The translations under genes were made by a program, and so were the position numbers. Positions 44,111-57,629 of a stretch of 64,000 nucleotides of DNA are shown piece by piece. Each line of letters starts with the position of its first letter. Within the stretch, counting starts at the first letter, position 1. Below the pieces are notes generated by a model. It was not told where the DNA came from. It was given only the letters and a program-made list of their open reading frames with translations, and searched no databases. The stretch spans positions 253,501 to 317,500 of the forward strand of contig NW_027325120.1 in NCBI RefSeq assembly GCF_028372415.1. Direction: 5' to 3'. The DNA is from Notamacropus eugenii. Its lineage: Eukaryota > Chordata > Mammalia > Diprotodontia > Macropodidae.

Positions 44111-44480
44111 ATGGCATTATGAAGGGCGTTTATGATATAGTATGACAAAAGAGTGATTCAAGTATTGACAAATTGGAATGATTGGTTAGATGTAATAAGA
44201 TAACATTTCTAAGTGATAGATGTAAAAGTAAATTTTTGTCCAAAATTGAGAAGCAGAGAATTTTGGGTAAGTGTGGTTTAGTAACATTTCTTCTGAAGAA
44301 CGTTTTTTGAGATTTTTCTAAGTGTAAGTTAAGTATGAATCATGACTATTGAAATAACCATAAATTTAACTATATAGTTAAATCAACCAGAGAAGCAGGT
44401 ATCAATCCATATTAAGAAAGCAATTTTTCCCAATTCAATATGAACATACTTCCTTCTCGGCTATTCTCAGGTTAGAAGAT
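44110..44480. other. Unassigned intergenic DNA
   Basis: Nothing recognised. Confidence 0.4.
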
Positions 44481-44499
44481 ATTGACAGTCTTATAAAAC

Positions 44500-45830
44500 C
44501 TGCTTTTTGTTGCTTTTGTTCAGTCACTCAGTAATGTCTGACTCTTTGTGAGTCTATGGACCAGAATATGCCAACCCCTTTTATCATTCACTATCTTCTG
44601 ACGTCTGTCCAACCTCATGTTCATTGTTTGACACTCTTTATCCATCTCATCCTCTGCTGTCCGTTTTTCCTTATGCCCTGAATTTATCCCAGAATCACAG
44701 TGCTTTTCCATGAGTCCTGTCTTTTCATTAGGCGGCCTAAGTATTTAAGCTTCAGTATTTGTCTTTACGATTAACAGTCTGAATTAATTCTTGAAGTTGT
44801 GAGTTATTTGGTCTCCTTACTTTCTCAGGAATTCTTAAAATGCTCCCTCAGCACTACAATTTGGAAATTGATCTAGTGCTCAGTTTGTTTGTTTGTTTGT
44901 TTTTGTTATAGTCTAACTCTCACAACTATACGTTACTATTGGAAAAAGCATGGCTTTCCCTATAGGGACTTTTTTTGGCAAGGTGAGGCCTCTACTTTTT
45001 AGCATACTGTCCAGATTTGCCATACCTTTCCTTCCAAAGAATCCGTGTCTTACTTTCATGGTTGTAGTCTCTATCAAGAAATGTTTGACTATAAAATCTG
45101 ACGTTTCTTTGATTTATTATCCTTCCACTTGCCAGAAAATGATTGCACCGGTTACTTTAATCTTAGTTGTTTTTTTTTTTAATGTTAAGCTTCTGTCTGG
45201 CATTAACACTCTCCTCTTTTATCATCATCAAGAGATTTTTTAATTCTTCATCATTCTCTGCTATCAACGTGATATCACTTGCATATCTGAGATGATTGAG
45301 ATTCCTCCCAAGAACCTTAATTATGGCTTTTGGTTCATCTGTCCTGATATTTCATATGATGTCCTCCGCATATAAGTAAAATAAATAAGATGACAATAGA
45401 CAGACTTCCCCAGTCTTCAACCAGTGAGTTGTTCCATATTAAATTCTTACTGTTGCTTCTTGACTCACATACTGGTTCCTCAGGAAACAATTAGGATAAG
45501 CAATTCCTATCTCTTTGAAGACTTGACACATTTTGTTGTAATCCACACAGTCAAATGTTTTACTACAGTCAATTAAGCCAAAATTGGTGTTTTTATGAAA
45601 CTCCTTCGATTTCTCTGTAATCCAGCAAGTTTTTACCTGTATGTCCTGCAAAACCCTGCATAGTACCACTTATAGTTTCATTCAGCTATGCAAACCCTTT
45701 TGCCACAACATGACTGTGACCAGGAAGGGTCAAGTTCACTAAGGAGACCAAATTTAAGTTTAAATTTAAGATAGCATTTCTAGAAAGAGAACCAGTCTTA
45801 TCATCTTCATAGGACACTCCCTCTTTGTGG
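44500..45830 (-). mobile_element. RTE (BovB-type) LINE fragment
   Basis: Antisense RTE blocks: GTTCAGTCACTCAGTAATGT plus CTGACTCTTTGTGAGTC, TTGCATATCTGAGATGATTG, GACTTGACACATTTTG and AATCCACACAGTCAAATG. In sense, 45439-45669 encodes EFHKNTNFGLIDCSKTFDCV and RNQYVSQEATVRI, the RTE reverse transcriptase (family form FIDYAKAFDCVDHNKLW and LYxGQEATVRT). The part to 45830 matches the upstream RT region. It is 5'-truncated and has frame breaks. Confidence 0.88.
44883..44905. repeat. (GTTT)n short tandem repeat
   Basis: CAGTTTGTTTGTTTGTTTG inside the RTE fragment. Confidence 0.85.
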
Positions 45831-46044
45831 GCAGTTGTGTGGATGCTGGTTAAAAAGATCCCATGGGAGAAGGGGAATGACTTGATATCTTTAGCCATTA
45901 ATCAAAGTTTTCAAGATCTCAACCTGAAGGAGTCACCACTTTTCAGTGTGTATTCACTTACCTACTTTCTAAAGTCACAGTGGCTCTTGTTTGAATTACT
46001 CATTCATAATGTATCTATTGGTGAGGGGAAGAATCCTTCTTATT

Positions 46045-46140
46045 TAAAATAATCTTGAACCTGGTCTCCAGAAGCACTAGGGGATTGTACTAGATGGTCT
46101 CCTACTTCCAAAATCTTTGGTTTTGTGGTTCTATATGTGT
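46045..46140 (+). mobile_element. CR1/L3-like 3' end (possible)
   Basis: GGATTGTACTAGATGGTCTC and TTTTGTGGTTCTATATG resemble the CR1-clade 3' end (GGACTAGATGACCTC, then TTCTATGATTCTATG). Confidence 0.45.
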
Positions 46141-46232
46141 TTGACATGATATGGGTGTAGCACATGAGTCTTTCATTTCCTGAAGAAAGGAACAGCATTC
46201 CCAAGAAACTCACGTCTCACTACTGATCAATA

Positions 46233-47083
46233 CTAAGGACTGATTGCTTGAAAAGTCATGGACAGAAACATAGCGAGATAGAACAGGCAGGGCCTAGTTG
46301 CTCCAGGAAAAGATGCATAAATAGCAAGAGCCAAGCATGCTGAGTTGAAGAAGAAATAAGTGCTCACCAACATCAGAATGGTTTTAATGTCTCTCATTTC
46401 AGGGAAGACCCTAGGGGAGACTTTGATACTATAAATGTGCTGGACTCGCTGGTGGTGTCTGTAGAGAAGAAACACCACATATCTACTGTTAAAAACCATT
46501 AAAATCACTAACATGAAATCATAAAAAAGGCTTCCAGATTTTTAGTTTTAGTGAATTTATGACATGTAGGTGGACAGAGAAAAACCCTTGTTTGTCTTGG
46601 CCTTTCATCTTCGTGCTATTCGGTCTTAGATCAGTTATAGACACAAGAAGAGCAATATCCATTAATAGATTGAAGATTCAACAGAAAACACAGCAGAGAA
46701 TCATGCATTCTGGGGATTTAAGTTTGAGGAATGCCCACTTTGGGCTACTGGGCCTGATGCCAATGGCTTAGAAACAACTAAGGAGGCAGGTACTGCAGAG
46801 AGAAAGGCCCCTAAATACTCTCTGTAGATACCTTAGGATTTACACTCAGCCTCATTCAGGAAAATATTGACCTCCTAAGAAAATATTACTGTGGGGATTC
46901 CCTGGAAAGAATAAACATGATATTAGCAAAGGATATTTGGGTAAAAATTAGGTTTATGCTTCTGCACCTCTTCTGAGTGATGAAATGAAAAGAGTAATGG
47001 TAAATGAAGAAAATGTTTCCCAGAATTCCAATTATGATCTGCACTAGGTGGACAATTCCCAGTATTTCATCACTGAAATTCAT
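46233..47083 (-). pseudogene. Vomeronasal type-1 receptor (V1R) pseudogene
   Basis: A single-exon seven-helix pheromone receptor of the vomeronasal organ. Start Met at 47083. TM1 region: MNFSDEILGIVHLVQIIIGI, LGN motif, then RSINLIFTQISFANIMFILS (TM2). TM3 to the second loop, about 46810-46650, reads YLQRVFRGLSLCSTCLLSCF, then a stop, AIGIRPSSPKW and FKLKSP-type sequence. TM5-TM7 at 46514-46233: SRYVVFLLYRHHQRVQHIYS, VSPRVFPEMRDIKTILMLVS and MTFQAISP, where a stop cuts off the usual FVLI tail of TM7. At least two in-frame stops and frame changes lie in the middle, so it is dead. The family is large in marsupials; the exact member is not known. Confidence 0.92.
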
Positions 47084-47089
47084 TCCTTA

Positions 47090-47310
47090 GATCATTTGGT
47101 TAGTAGAACTGCTATCCAATTCAGCGAGATCTGAGGAGGAAAAAAATGGAATCCTGACTGTCCCAGCCTAAACTTCCTGAAGAGATTTCATAATTTCCCT
47201 ATTTTTCCCGTAAGAAGCAAAAATTCTTCCAAGTTAAGTTGGCTATGAGGCATTTTAGAAAATACTTTCCTTCTAAAACTTTTGGGAAGTCAGTGAAGCA
47301 AATATTACGT
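47090..47310. other. V1R upstream flank
   Basis: No promoter or exon can be recognised. Confidence 0.35.
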
Positions 47311-47480
47311 CCCCTATATTGTAGATATTTCAAAAAAATTATAGTTTCAAGGAGGCCGAATCTCCAAAATGCTACCTGGCTCTCACAGTTCACACAGTTA
47401 ATAAGTCTTGGAGATAGAACTGAAAATGGAATGAATCTCAGTTCTCTTTCTTCTGTGTCTAGTACTTTTAGGTTTGCATA
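47310..47480 (-). mobile_element. MIR-type SINE fragment
   Basis: TCACACAGTTAATAAGTCTTGGAG, AACTGAAAATGGAATGAATC and TCTGTGTCTAGTACTTTT follow the antisense MIR core order. Confidence 0.5.
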
Positions 47481-47709
47481 AGGTCCTGGGGAAGAGGGTC
47501 GGAGAAGATACAGTATTGCTAAGACATTGATGTCAAGGAAGCAAAGATCCATTGTGAGATGCACAAGGATATGAATGTAAAATTAAATTTCAAATAATAT
47601 ATAAGGTGATCTGTCTCTTCTCTTGACAGAATGTGGCAGATATTGCCAAACAAGAAGTTCCCCTGTTGCTTGCCATTTTTTTCTTCTGCATTCTCACATG
47701 GGGAAATAT

Positions 47710-47855
47710 CATACACACACATACACACATATATATGCTATATCTACATGTCCCATGTATATGCTACATAATATGTGTGCAAATATATGTATAATATGTA
47801 TAAGAATTACACACTTATATATTATATGCACACACACATACACACACACAGCGTC
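47710..47855. repeat. CA/TA-rich microsatellite
   Basis: ACACACACATACACACATATATATG, ATATTATATGCACACACACA and similar runs. Confidence 0.8.
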
Positions 47856-47919
47856 ACTAAGTAACTATTGAACTATATTGAAAGAGGAGAAGTGGCCAGG
47901 ACCAAGAAGGTAAGAGGTC

Positions 47920-48060
47920 CAATATTTTCTTCCCTGGTCACACCACAGCTTGAGTATTGTATTAATTTCTATAGTCATTTTTAGAATGGCATTGATATCC
48001 TTCAGAGCATCTAAAGGAGGGCAAATAGCATTTTGAAAAGTCTAAGGAACATAGGACAAG
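47920..48060 (+). mobile_element. CR1/L3-like LINE fragment
   Basis: GGTCACACCACAGCTTGAGTATTGTATTAATTTC, GGCATTGATATCCTTCAGAGCATC and AAAGGAGGGCAAATAGCATT follow the CR1/L3 ORF2-end order (CATCTGGAGTATTGTGTTCA, GAGCATCCAGAGGAGGGCAACCAGG). Confidence 0.65.
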
Positions 48061-48094
48061 GGACAATTACAACTGCAGAGGCAATGTTATACAA

Positions 48095-48195
48095 TAATGA
48101 TTGATGGTTCTGGCGTCAGAGAAATGAATTTAAACTCATCCCTTTTAATGATTATCTACTCATCCTTGGGGAAGCCATTTAGACTCTCCATGTGG
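48095..48195 (+). mobile_element. MIR-type SINE fragment
   Basis: TGGTTCTGGCGTCAGAGAAATG, AATTTAAACTCATCCC and CATCCTTGGGGAAGCCATTTA correspond to the tRNA head and first core part of MIR. Confidence 0.55.
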
Positions 48196-48850
48196 CAAGG
48201 TTAACTTGTAACTTCAGTGCCAAAGCTCATTGGTTGGAGACTTTCTTCTCAGTGAGGGACCTGAATACCCTACACTGAGTGAGCAGTGGGGCTGAGTAGG
48301 CAAGAACAGGAGAGAGGAAGAGCTCTCCAGGCTTGAACAGCCCTTCTTTAAGCTCAAGAATCTTCCTTGAGGTCTCTTAAAGTTTAAAGTCACTTCAGGC
48401 TTTGAGAACTTCTGGCTTCCACCTTTGAGAGGGAAGATGGATAACATCAACCTCACTTTAGGCTGCTTCAGGAAAAGACTCTGGGAAGACATGAGAGGAG
48501 CCGGCATGCTCCATCCTCCTTCTCTCCCCAGCTTGCTACTCTAGAGACTTTAGTCAACACCCTTCTGGGTGTAATCTAGAACTCTCTCGGTCAAGTTGAG
48601 TTACTTCATTCCGAATGAGAGAACTCATTCACTCTGCATATTCATTCTCCTATGCTACTTTTTCTGATTTCTCTTTTGCTATTGATTTCTATGAATGATT
48701 TTCTTTGTCAAATGTTATATGTGTGTTCATTTTAAAGCTGGTATTTAGAAAGAAAAGGACAAAAGATAAAGATACAGAACTTGGATACAGAGCTTCTTTC
48801 AACAAAATAATGACATAGTGATTAGAGGTTAGCTTCCACAAGGTTACATC
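48195..48850. other. Unassigned intergenic DNA
   Basis: A minus-strand frame of 97 codons (48214-48507) overlaps ordinary sequence and has no family features. Confidence 0.4.
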
Positions 48851-48852
48851 CC

Positions 48853-49045
48853 CTAGACTAGGGGTGGGTAATATATGGCTTCAAATTCACACGCAATCTT
48901 CTAGGTCCTTGGGTGTTGCCTTTGGACTGAGTCCAAGTTTTACAGAACACATTCTTTCTTAAGGCTATTTGTTTTGTGAGGTTTGAATTCAGTCAAAGGT
49001 CATTCTTGAGGACCTAGAGGGAGCAAAGATATATAATTCTAGTCC
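48853..49045. mobile_element. hAT-type palindromic MITE
   Basis: The left end is AGGGGTGGGTAATATATGGC. The two arms are inverted copies: CTAGGTCCTTGGGTGTTGCCTTTGGACTGAGTCC at 48900 and the complement of GAATTCAGTCAAAGGTCATTCTTGAGGACCTAG at 48985-49018. A short TTCTTAAGGC-like centre separates them. The family's CAGGGGTGGGGAAC terminus is kept on the left only. No transposase gene; mobilised in trans. Confidence 0.75.
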
Positions 49046-49399
49046 AATATTCATTCTCTCTGAAAAGAGCAGAGTAGTATCGAGACACAACTTCCTTCCA
49101 GGAATTAGAGTCTCCTGCAGAGAAGTGTGGGGAGAAGAAAAACTAGAGATATCTCTTCTTCCTACCTTTGTACCACATAATGATACCCTTGTGTTATATG
49201 GGGGGGCAGGTCCTCATTACTTTTGTTCCTTGCTACATGTGCGTCCTCATCACAGTATACACAGTGTAGATGAGTCTTATGGTAAAAGGGACAACTTTCC
49301 ATGCTTGTGAAGGTGTTCTGGGCTGTAATGATGACTTGGTAGCTATTGCTTTGGTAAGTCTTCCTTAGCGTTTTGGCTTATTTAATAACAAATAGCAGC

Positions 49400-49640
49400 A
49401 ACACCATTCATGATAATACTTACATAGCACTTCAAACCTTATAAAATTTTTTTATATATTATCTCATTGAAGTTGGAGGAAAATCTTGATAACTAGGTGT
49501 GATAATATCCATTTCAGAGATGAGGAAACTGAGACTGAGGGAGGTGAAATGACGCTAGTAGGTGTCTGAGGCAGTTTCTCTGTCTTCTCTTTCTGGATCT
49601 AAGTCCAGCACCCTATTGCCTAAGGTTTGTCCTGTGTACC
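49400..49640 (-). mobile_element. MIR/CORE-SINE
   Basis: TTACATAGCACTTCAAACC, ATTATCTCATTGAAGTTGG, CAGAGATGAGGAAACTGAGA, GTAGGTGTCTGAGGCAG and AGCACCCTATTGCC are in antisense CORE-SINE order. Confidence 0.82.
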
Positions 49641-49761
49641 ACTCAACCGATTGGATCATTTAACTGTAAAGTTTTATCCCATTTTTACTTGCTTCTTCGC
49701 TCTTTACACGATGAGACTATGAGATCTTTAGGATAGAGGCAATCTTCTTAGCATGTTAATA

Positions 49762-51869
<2,108 letters not shown>

Positions 51870-51870
<1 letters not shown>

Positions 51871-52780
51871 CTCATACTAAGAAATTCATGTCAACCAAGA
51901 ATTTACTTGGGTGAAATAGTGGAGTGGAGAATGCAAAAAGGGGGGATGGCATAAAACTATACATGTGAAGCATGTAAGTGTTTTCTCAATATTTATTTAA
52001 ACTTTGATTGCAAGGACTGTGAGAAGCCACATTCAACTGGACTCAGTGGGTCAGGAAAAATATCGAACAGGAGTTCTTTTTGCCTACTTTAGAATGTCGG
52101 CATGGTGTTCTTTCACTATACAGTTACAAGAGATCTTGGGACTTTGCTCTGCTATCTCCTCCAAGTCCCAAGAGTAGGGAATTGTGTTACAAAAATAGAG
52201 GTCAAGGATGCTTTCTTATTTAGTTTTATTATGTACTTTGTAAGGGGGCAAACTTCAGTGTTTAAAGGACTATAGGAAAGAATGAGATAATCAGTCAGAT
52301 GTGTTTTGAGGAAAATGGAAGTTTCAGGTACATCTATCAGAAATAGAAAACATCTCCTTCATGATCAAGAACTCCTGTTGTGTACAGACTGCTCTCAAAT
52401 CATAAAGTGCAATCGGAAACCTGACCTTTCTTATATGTAGATGGGATCATCATTCAACTCTCCATGAGCTACTATTTTTCCCTATTGATTCACATTCCAG
52501 ATTCTACCTCAATGAAGGGTTATATTTTGATATTTTCTTATTTTTTATAAGAATTATAACATTACAATGACAACATCTTTCTAATTCATTAATCAATTTG
52601 TCATGAGTCCTACCTTTATTAAATGTCATTAATTTTATCTTAAATACAGTTAACAAGGAAAGGAAAAAAATAGCTATAAAATAAAAATGAACTATTTACG
52701 TTGTTCAGTTAAAGAAAGCCACAAGTCATGATTAGTTGCTTAATAAAATTACAGAAAATAATAAAAATTATAATACACAA
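51870..52780. other. Unassigned AT-rich DNA
   Basis: No gene or repeat recognised. Confidence 0.4.
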
Positions 52781-52839
52781 TTATAGTAACAACAATTATG
52801 ACTATAATTAAACAGCAATAATATTTTGTATAATACTAA

Positions 52840-53080
52840 GAGGAAGACATTGAACTAAGTGCTTTTCAAGTATTATATCATTATAATGAAAAACCTAGGA
52901 GTTAGGTGATACTATTATTATTATTTCCTTTTTACAACTATGACAACTGTGGGAAACAGCCATTATGTGACTTTCCAGAATCACACAGTTAGTAAATGTC
53001 AGAGACAAGATTTTAGTTCAGATCTTCCTGACATCAGGTATGTTACTCTTTCCAGTGTTCCACCTAGTTGCCTACTTTAT
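52840..53080 (-). mobile_element. Marsupial MIR/CORE-SINE
   Basis: GAACTAAGTGCTTTTCAAG, GGAGTTAGGTGATACTATTA, CAGAATCACACAGTTAGTAAATG, TAGTTCAGATCTTCCTGAC and CCACCTAGTTGCC. The order and the CCACCTAG.TGCC end are marsupial. Confidence 0.87.
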
Positions 53081-53209
53081 GCCAAAATTACAAATAGGAA
53101 TAGCAAAATATAAAAATATATGACATCTTATGTCAAAATTATTAATGGAAATAAAGAAAATATTAACAAAATAGGAATGCTGAACGAAAATCAAAACTGC
53201 TGATTTTGT

Positions 53210-53462
53210 GGGTGTTTAATGCAGTATCTGAAGCTAGAAACGTGTGAGTTCAAATGTGGCCCAAGACATTTATTATCTGTATCACCCTGGGACAATCAGT
53301 TAACATATATCATCCTTAGTTTCCTCATCTATCAAATATGGATAATGATAGCACCCAATCACTACATTTGCTATGGTCAAAATGATTTAAAATTTGTAAA
53401 GTTATTGTCATAAAAATACTGTCATATTGCCTGAAATACAGTAAGTGCTTAAAATTTCTTGT
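53210..53462 (+). mobile_element. MIR/CORE-SINE
   Basis: GTGTGAGTTCAAATGTGGCC, CATTTATTATCTGTATCACCC, TTTCCTCATCTATCAAATATGG, ATAATGATAGCACC and AATACAGTAAGTGCTTA, in sense order. Lies opposite to the SINE at 52840. Confidence 0.82.
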
Positions 53463-53574
53463 CCACTTGCCCTTGACAATAAAGATTTCTTAGCCCAAAT
53501 CAATCTTAAGCATTTGTGGTGTTGTTTAAGCCCTATAAAGATCCAAATACCTAATTAGTGTTATTTTTCTTTTG

Positions 53575-55980
53575 TTTAATTTAAATTAATTTATTTTAGT
53601 TTTCAACATTCATTTCCACAAGATTTTGAGTTCAAATTTTTCCCCATCTCTCCCCACCTCCCAACCCAAGACACCATGCATTCTCAATACCCCTTCCCCC
53701 AATCTGCCCCTCTTTCTACCATCCCCCCTATACCCCACTTATCTCCTTGTCCCTTACTTTCCTGTAGTGCAAGATAGATTTTCATACCAGATTAAGTGTG
53801 CATGTTATTCCCTCCTTAAACCAAATAGGAAGAGAGTAAGGTTCACTCTTTCCCTCTCACCTCCCCCCTTTTCTTTTCCATTGGAAAAGCTTTTTCTCGC
53901 CTCTTTTGTGAGAGATAATTTACCCCATTCCATTTCTCCCTTCCTCCTCCCAATATAGTCCTCTCTCACACCTTCATTTTATTTTTCAGATATCATTCCT
54001 TCTTATTCAACTCAACCTGTGCCCTCTGCTTATATGTTTCTAATCACTCCAACTACACAAATACTGGCAAAGTCTCCAGAGTTACAAATATGATTTTTCC
54101 ACGTAGGAATGTAAACAGTTCGACTTTAGTAAGCCCCTTATGACTTCTCTTTCCTGATTGCCTCTTCTTGCTTCTCTTGATTCTTGTATCTGAAAGTCAA
54201 ATTTTCTATTCACCTCTGGTCTTTTCACCAAAAAGGCATGAAAGTCCTCTATTTCATTGAATGATCTTTTTTCCCCCTGAAGTATTATGTTTAGTTTTGC
54301 TGCGTAGGTAATTCTTAGATTTGATCCTACTTTCTTTGACTTTTGGAATATCATATTCTAAGCCCTTTGATCCCTTAATGTATAAGATATTAGATCTTCT
54401 GTTATCCTGGTTGTATTTCCACAATACTCGAATTGTTGATTTCTGGCTTCTTGTAATATTTACTCCTTGACCTGGCAATTCTGGAGTATCGCTACAACAT
54501 TCCTAGTAGTTTTTCTTTTTGGATGTCTTGGAGGAGATGATTGGTGGATTCTTTCAATATTTATCTTATTCTCTGCTTCTACAATAACAGGGCAGTTTTA
54601 CTTGATAATTTCATGAAAGGCGATGTCTGGGCTCTTTTTTTCATCATACTTTTCATGTAGCTCCATAATTTTTAAATTTTGTCTCCTGGATCTACTTTCC
54701 AGGTCAGTTGTTTCTCCAGTGAGATATTTCACATTGTCTTCAATTTTTTCGGTCTTTTCGGGTTTTTTTTTTTGTAATTTCTTTGTTTCTTATAAAGTCA
54801 TTAGCTCCCCTCTTCTCCATTCTAATTTTCAAAGAACTACTCTCTTCAGTGGGTTTTTGAACTTCCTTATCCATTTGGATAATTCTGTTTTTTAAACCAT
54901 TTTTCTCCTCATTGGCTTTCTCAACCTTTTTTATCATTTGAGTTAGTCTATTGTTAAAGGTATTCTGTTCTTCAGAACTTTTTTTCTCCTTTACCAAGCT
55001 GTTGACTCGCTTTTCATGATTTTCTTGAATCACTCTCCTTTCTCTTCCCAATTTTTCCTCCAACGCTCTTATTTGATTTTCAAAATATTTTTGAGCTCTT
55101 CCATGGCCCGAGAGCCTTGCAAATTTATTTTGAAGGATTTGGATAAAGAAGTCTTGACTTTGATACCTTCCTCTAATAGTATGTTTTGTTCTTTCTTAAC
55201 TGAAAGGATGGAGAAAAATAGCTGTTCACTAAGAAAGTACCCTCCTACAATCTTATTTTTCCCTTTTCATGAGTATTTTCCCGGCCAGTTACTTGACTAT
55301 TGAGTTCTTTGTCAAGTGAAGGGTAAATTTTTAGTTCCTCCAAGGTGACAGAATCAAGGGATATCAGTTGACTCTTCTACTGGCCTGGGCTCTGGTCTGA
55401 GAACAATCACAGGCTTTTCTGCCCAGGATCTGCTAGCAGGGTTCCATTTCCACAATTGCCTCAACCTCCAGCATGCCAGCACTCTTCTTCCCCTCAGGCC
55501 ACCACTCAATGTGGAGATCCAGATAAGCGATTCAATTCCCCCAGGTTCTTTAGGCTGAGGGCTCCAAAAATGGATGCAATGACTTCTGCTGCCCTGGGCC
55601 CAAGGCTAGAACTGGATCTTTCTCCCTTCTCACTCAGGGAAAGAACTTACTCATTGACCTTTGAAGCTGTCTCTGACATTTGGGGGTTGAGGGATCTGGG
55701 AACTGCAGCAGCTGGTGTTGATGCCCTGAAGCTTGCACTTCTCCCTTTCCTGCTACACCACGGGGCCAAGGTTGAGCTGCACTCTGCTCCGAGCCCAGTG
55801 TCATAGACCTTTCCTGTCGGTCTCCCAGGCTGCCTTGAGCTGGAAATCTCTTTCACTCTGTCATTTTATGGTTTCTACTGTTCTAGAATTTATTTAGAAT
55901 CATTTTTACAGGTATTTTATGGGCTTTCAGGGTGCAGTTAAGAGTAGGTCCGTCCTTCCACACTGCCATCCTGGCTGCAA
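53575..55980 (-). mobile_element. HAL1, older copy
   Basis: The 3' end is at about 53575 (TTTAATTTAAATTAATTTAT, then CAACATTCATTTCCACA), the 3' UTR runs to 54120, ORF1 to about 55080, then the leader to CTGCCATCCTGGCTGCAA at 55980. Shorter than the HAL1 at 12.9 kb because parts of the 3' UTR are missing, and lacking the GT tract (TATATGTTTCTAATCACTCC at that spot). No TSD found with confidence. Confidence 0.87.
54180..55080 (-). pseudogene. HAL1 ORF1 remnant
   Basis: Pieces: 54740-55063 (MEEKLGRERRVIQENHEKRV, then SSSLKIRMEKRGANDFIRNK, coiled coil) and 54082-54354 (MIFQKSKKVGSNLRITYAAK, then RPEVNRKFDFQIQESREARR, C-terminal domain). More frame breaks than the 13.9-kb copy; same ORF1 lineage. 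Confidence 0.82.
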
Positions 55981-55982
55981 TC

Positions 55983-55992
55983 CCAATGATTT
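55983..55992. repeat. Left TSD of the upstream HAL1 (probable)
   Basis: CCAATGATTT here and at 57620-57629. It lies between the 5' end of the HAL1 at 53.6-55.98 kb and the 3' end of the next. Confidence 0.6.
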
Positions 55993-57619
55993 ATTTTTAA
56001 TACTCTTTTATTTCATGTTAATTTATGGATGCCTTTTAAAGTATTATTTACCTATTTTAATCTTCAACCAATACTTCCACAAGATTTTGAGTTCCAAATT
56101 TTCTCCCCATCTCTCCCCTCGTCCACCCCAAGACAGTGTGCATTCTGATTAGCACTTCCCATTGTCTGCTTTCCCTTCTTCCCTTCTTCTATCCCTATCC
56201 CCTCTATTTTCTTGTAGGACTAGATAAATTTCTATACCTCACTACCTGTGTGTCTGAGTTCCCACTTGCATGTAAAGACAATCTTTACCATTTGTTTTTA
56301 AAACTTTGAATTCCAACTACTCTCCTTTCCTCCCTCTCTACGCACTCTCATTGAGAAGACAAGCAATTCAATATAAGTTATACCTTACAGTCATATTTTG
56401 AAAGAATAACTATGTTTCCCTCCACTCTGTTCTGCCCCCATTTATTCTATTCTCTCTTTTGACCCTATCCCACCTCTAAAGTGTTTAATACTAATTACCC
56501 CTTTCTTCCTTTTGCCCTCCATTCTATAACATCCCTACACCTCATTTATCTCCTCCCTTACTCTCCTGTAGTACAAGATAGATTTCATACCAAATTAAGT
56601 TTGCATGTTATTCCCTCCTTAAACCAAAAGTGATGAGAGTAAGGTTCACTCTTTCTCTCTCACTTGCCCCTTTTCTCCTTCAGTGTAAATGTTTTTTCTT
56701 GTGTCTTTTATGTGACATAATTTGCCACATTCTATTTCTCTCTTTCTTCTCCCAATATATTCCTCTCCCATTCCTTAATTTTATTTTTTTAGATATCATC
56801 TCAACTTACCCTGTGCCCTCTGGCAATATGTGTCTAATCCCTTCAGTAATTTATATACTGTGAAAATTTTAAGAGTTTCAAATATAATTTTTCATTCTAA
56901 GAATGTAAACAGAGCAACTTCAGTAAGTTCCTTATGATTTCTATTTCCTGTTTACCTTTTCATGCTTCTCTTGTTTCTTGTGTTTGTAAGTCATTTTTTT
57001 TTTATTCACCAATGGTCTCTTCATCAACAATTCTTGAAAGTTCTCTATTTCATTGAATGATCATTTTTCCCCCTGAAGTATTATACTCAGTTTTGCTGGG
57101 TAGCTGATTCTTGGTTTAAAACCTAGCTCCTTTGACCCCTGGAATGTCATATTCCCAGACCTACGATCCCTTAATGTAGAATCTGATAGATCTTGTGTTA
57201 TCCTGATTGCATTTCCATAATACCTGAATTGTTTCTGGCTGCTTGCAATATATTCTACACGGTCACACTGGTCCCGCAGGTTTTTTTTTTCCCATAGACT
57301 TTCCAATTTGTTCTTAGTGTTTTGGGGTCGTGAAGTCTGGAAACTGTCACTACGGCAAAGATTCAGTCCCCCCAAGTCCTGCTCAAGTTCTGTCTGTGCT
57401 GCCATGACTCACACTGCGGTATGCTCTGGTCCCACCGTGGCATGATAGACACTTCTTAGAGAACTTTCAAGCTGTCTTGGGCTGGTGATTTGCTACACTC
57501 TGTCATTTGGTGGGTTCCTCAGCTACAGAATTTGTTTAGAGTGATTTTTACATGTATTAGACGGGGCTTGGGGGCAAAGCTCTAGCAAGTCTGTGGTGAT
57601 ACATCTTGGTTCTGCCAGT
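55993..57619 (-). mobile_element. HAL1, internally shortened, in tandem with the previous one
   Basis: The HAL1 3' UTR (CTTCCACAAGATTTTGAG onward) is at 56050-56960. ORF1 C-terminal piece at 57000-57250 (GNAIRITQDLSDSTLRDRRS, then LGFKPRISYPAKLSIILQGE). ORF1 then jumps at about 57260 to leader-like sequence, so most of the coiled coil and RRM is deleted. The 5' end is near 57617 (CATCTTGGTTCTGCCAG). Confidence 0.8.
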
Positions 57620-57629
57620 CCAATGATTT

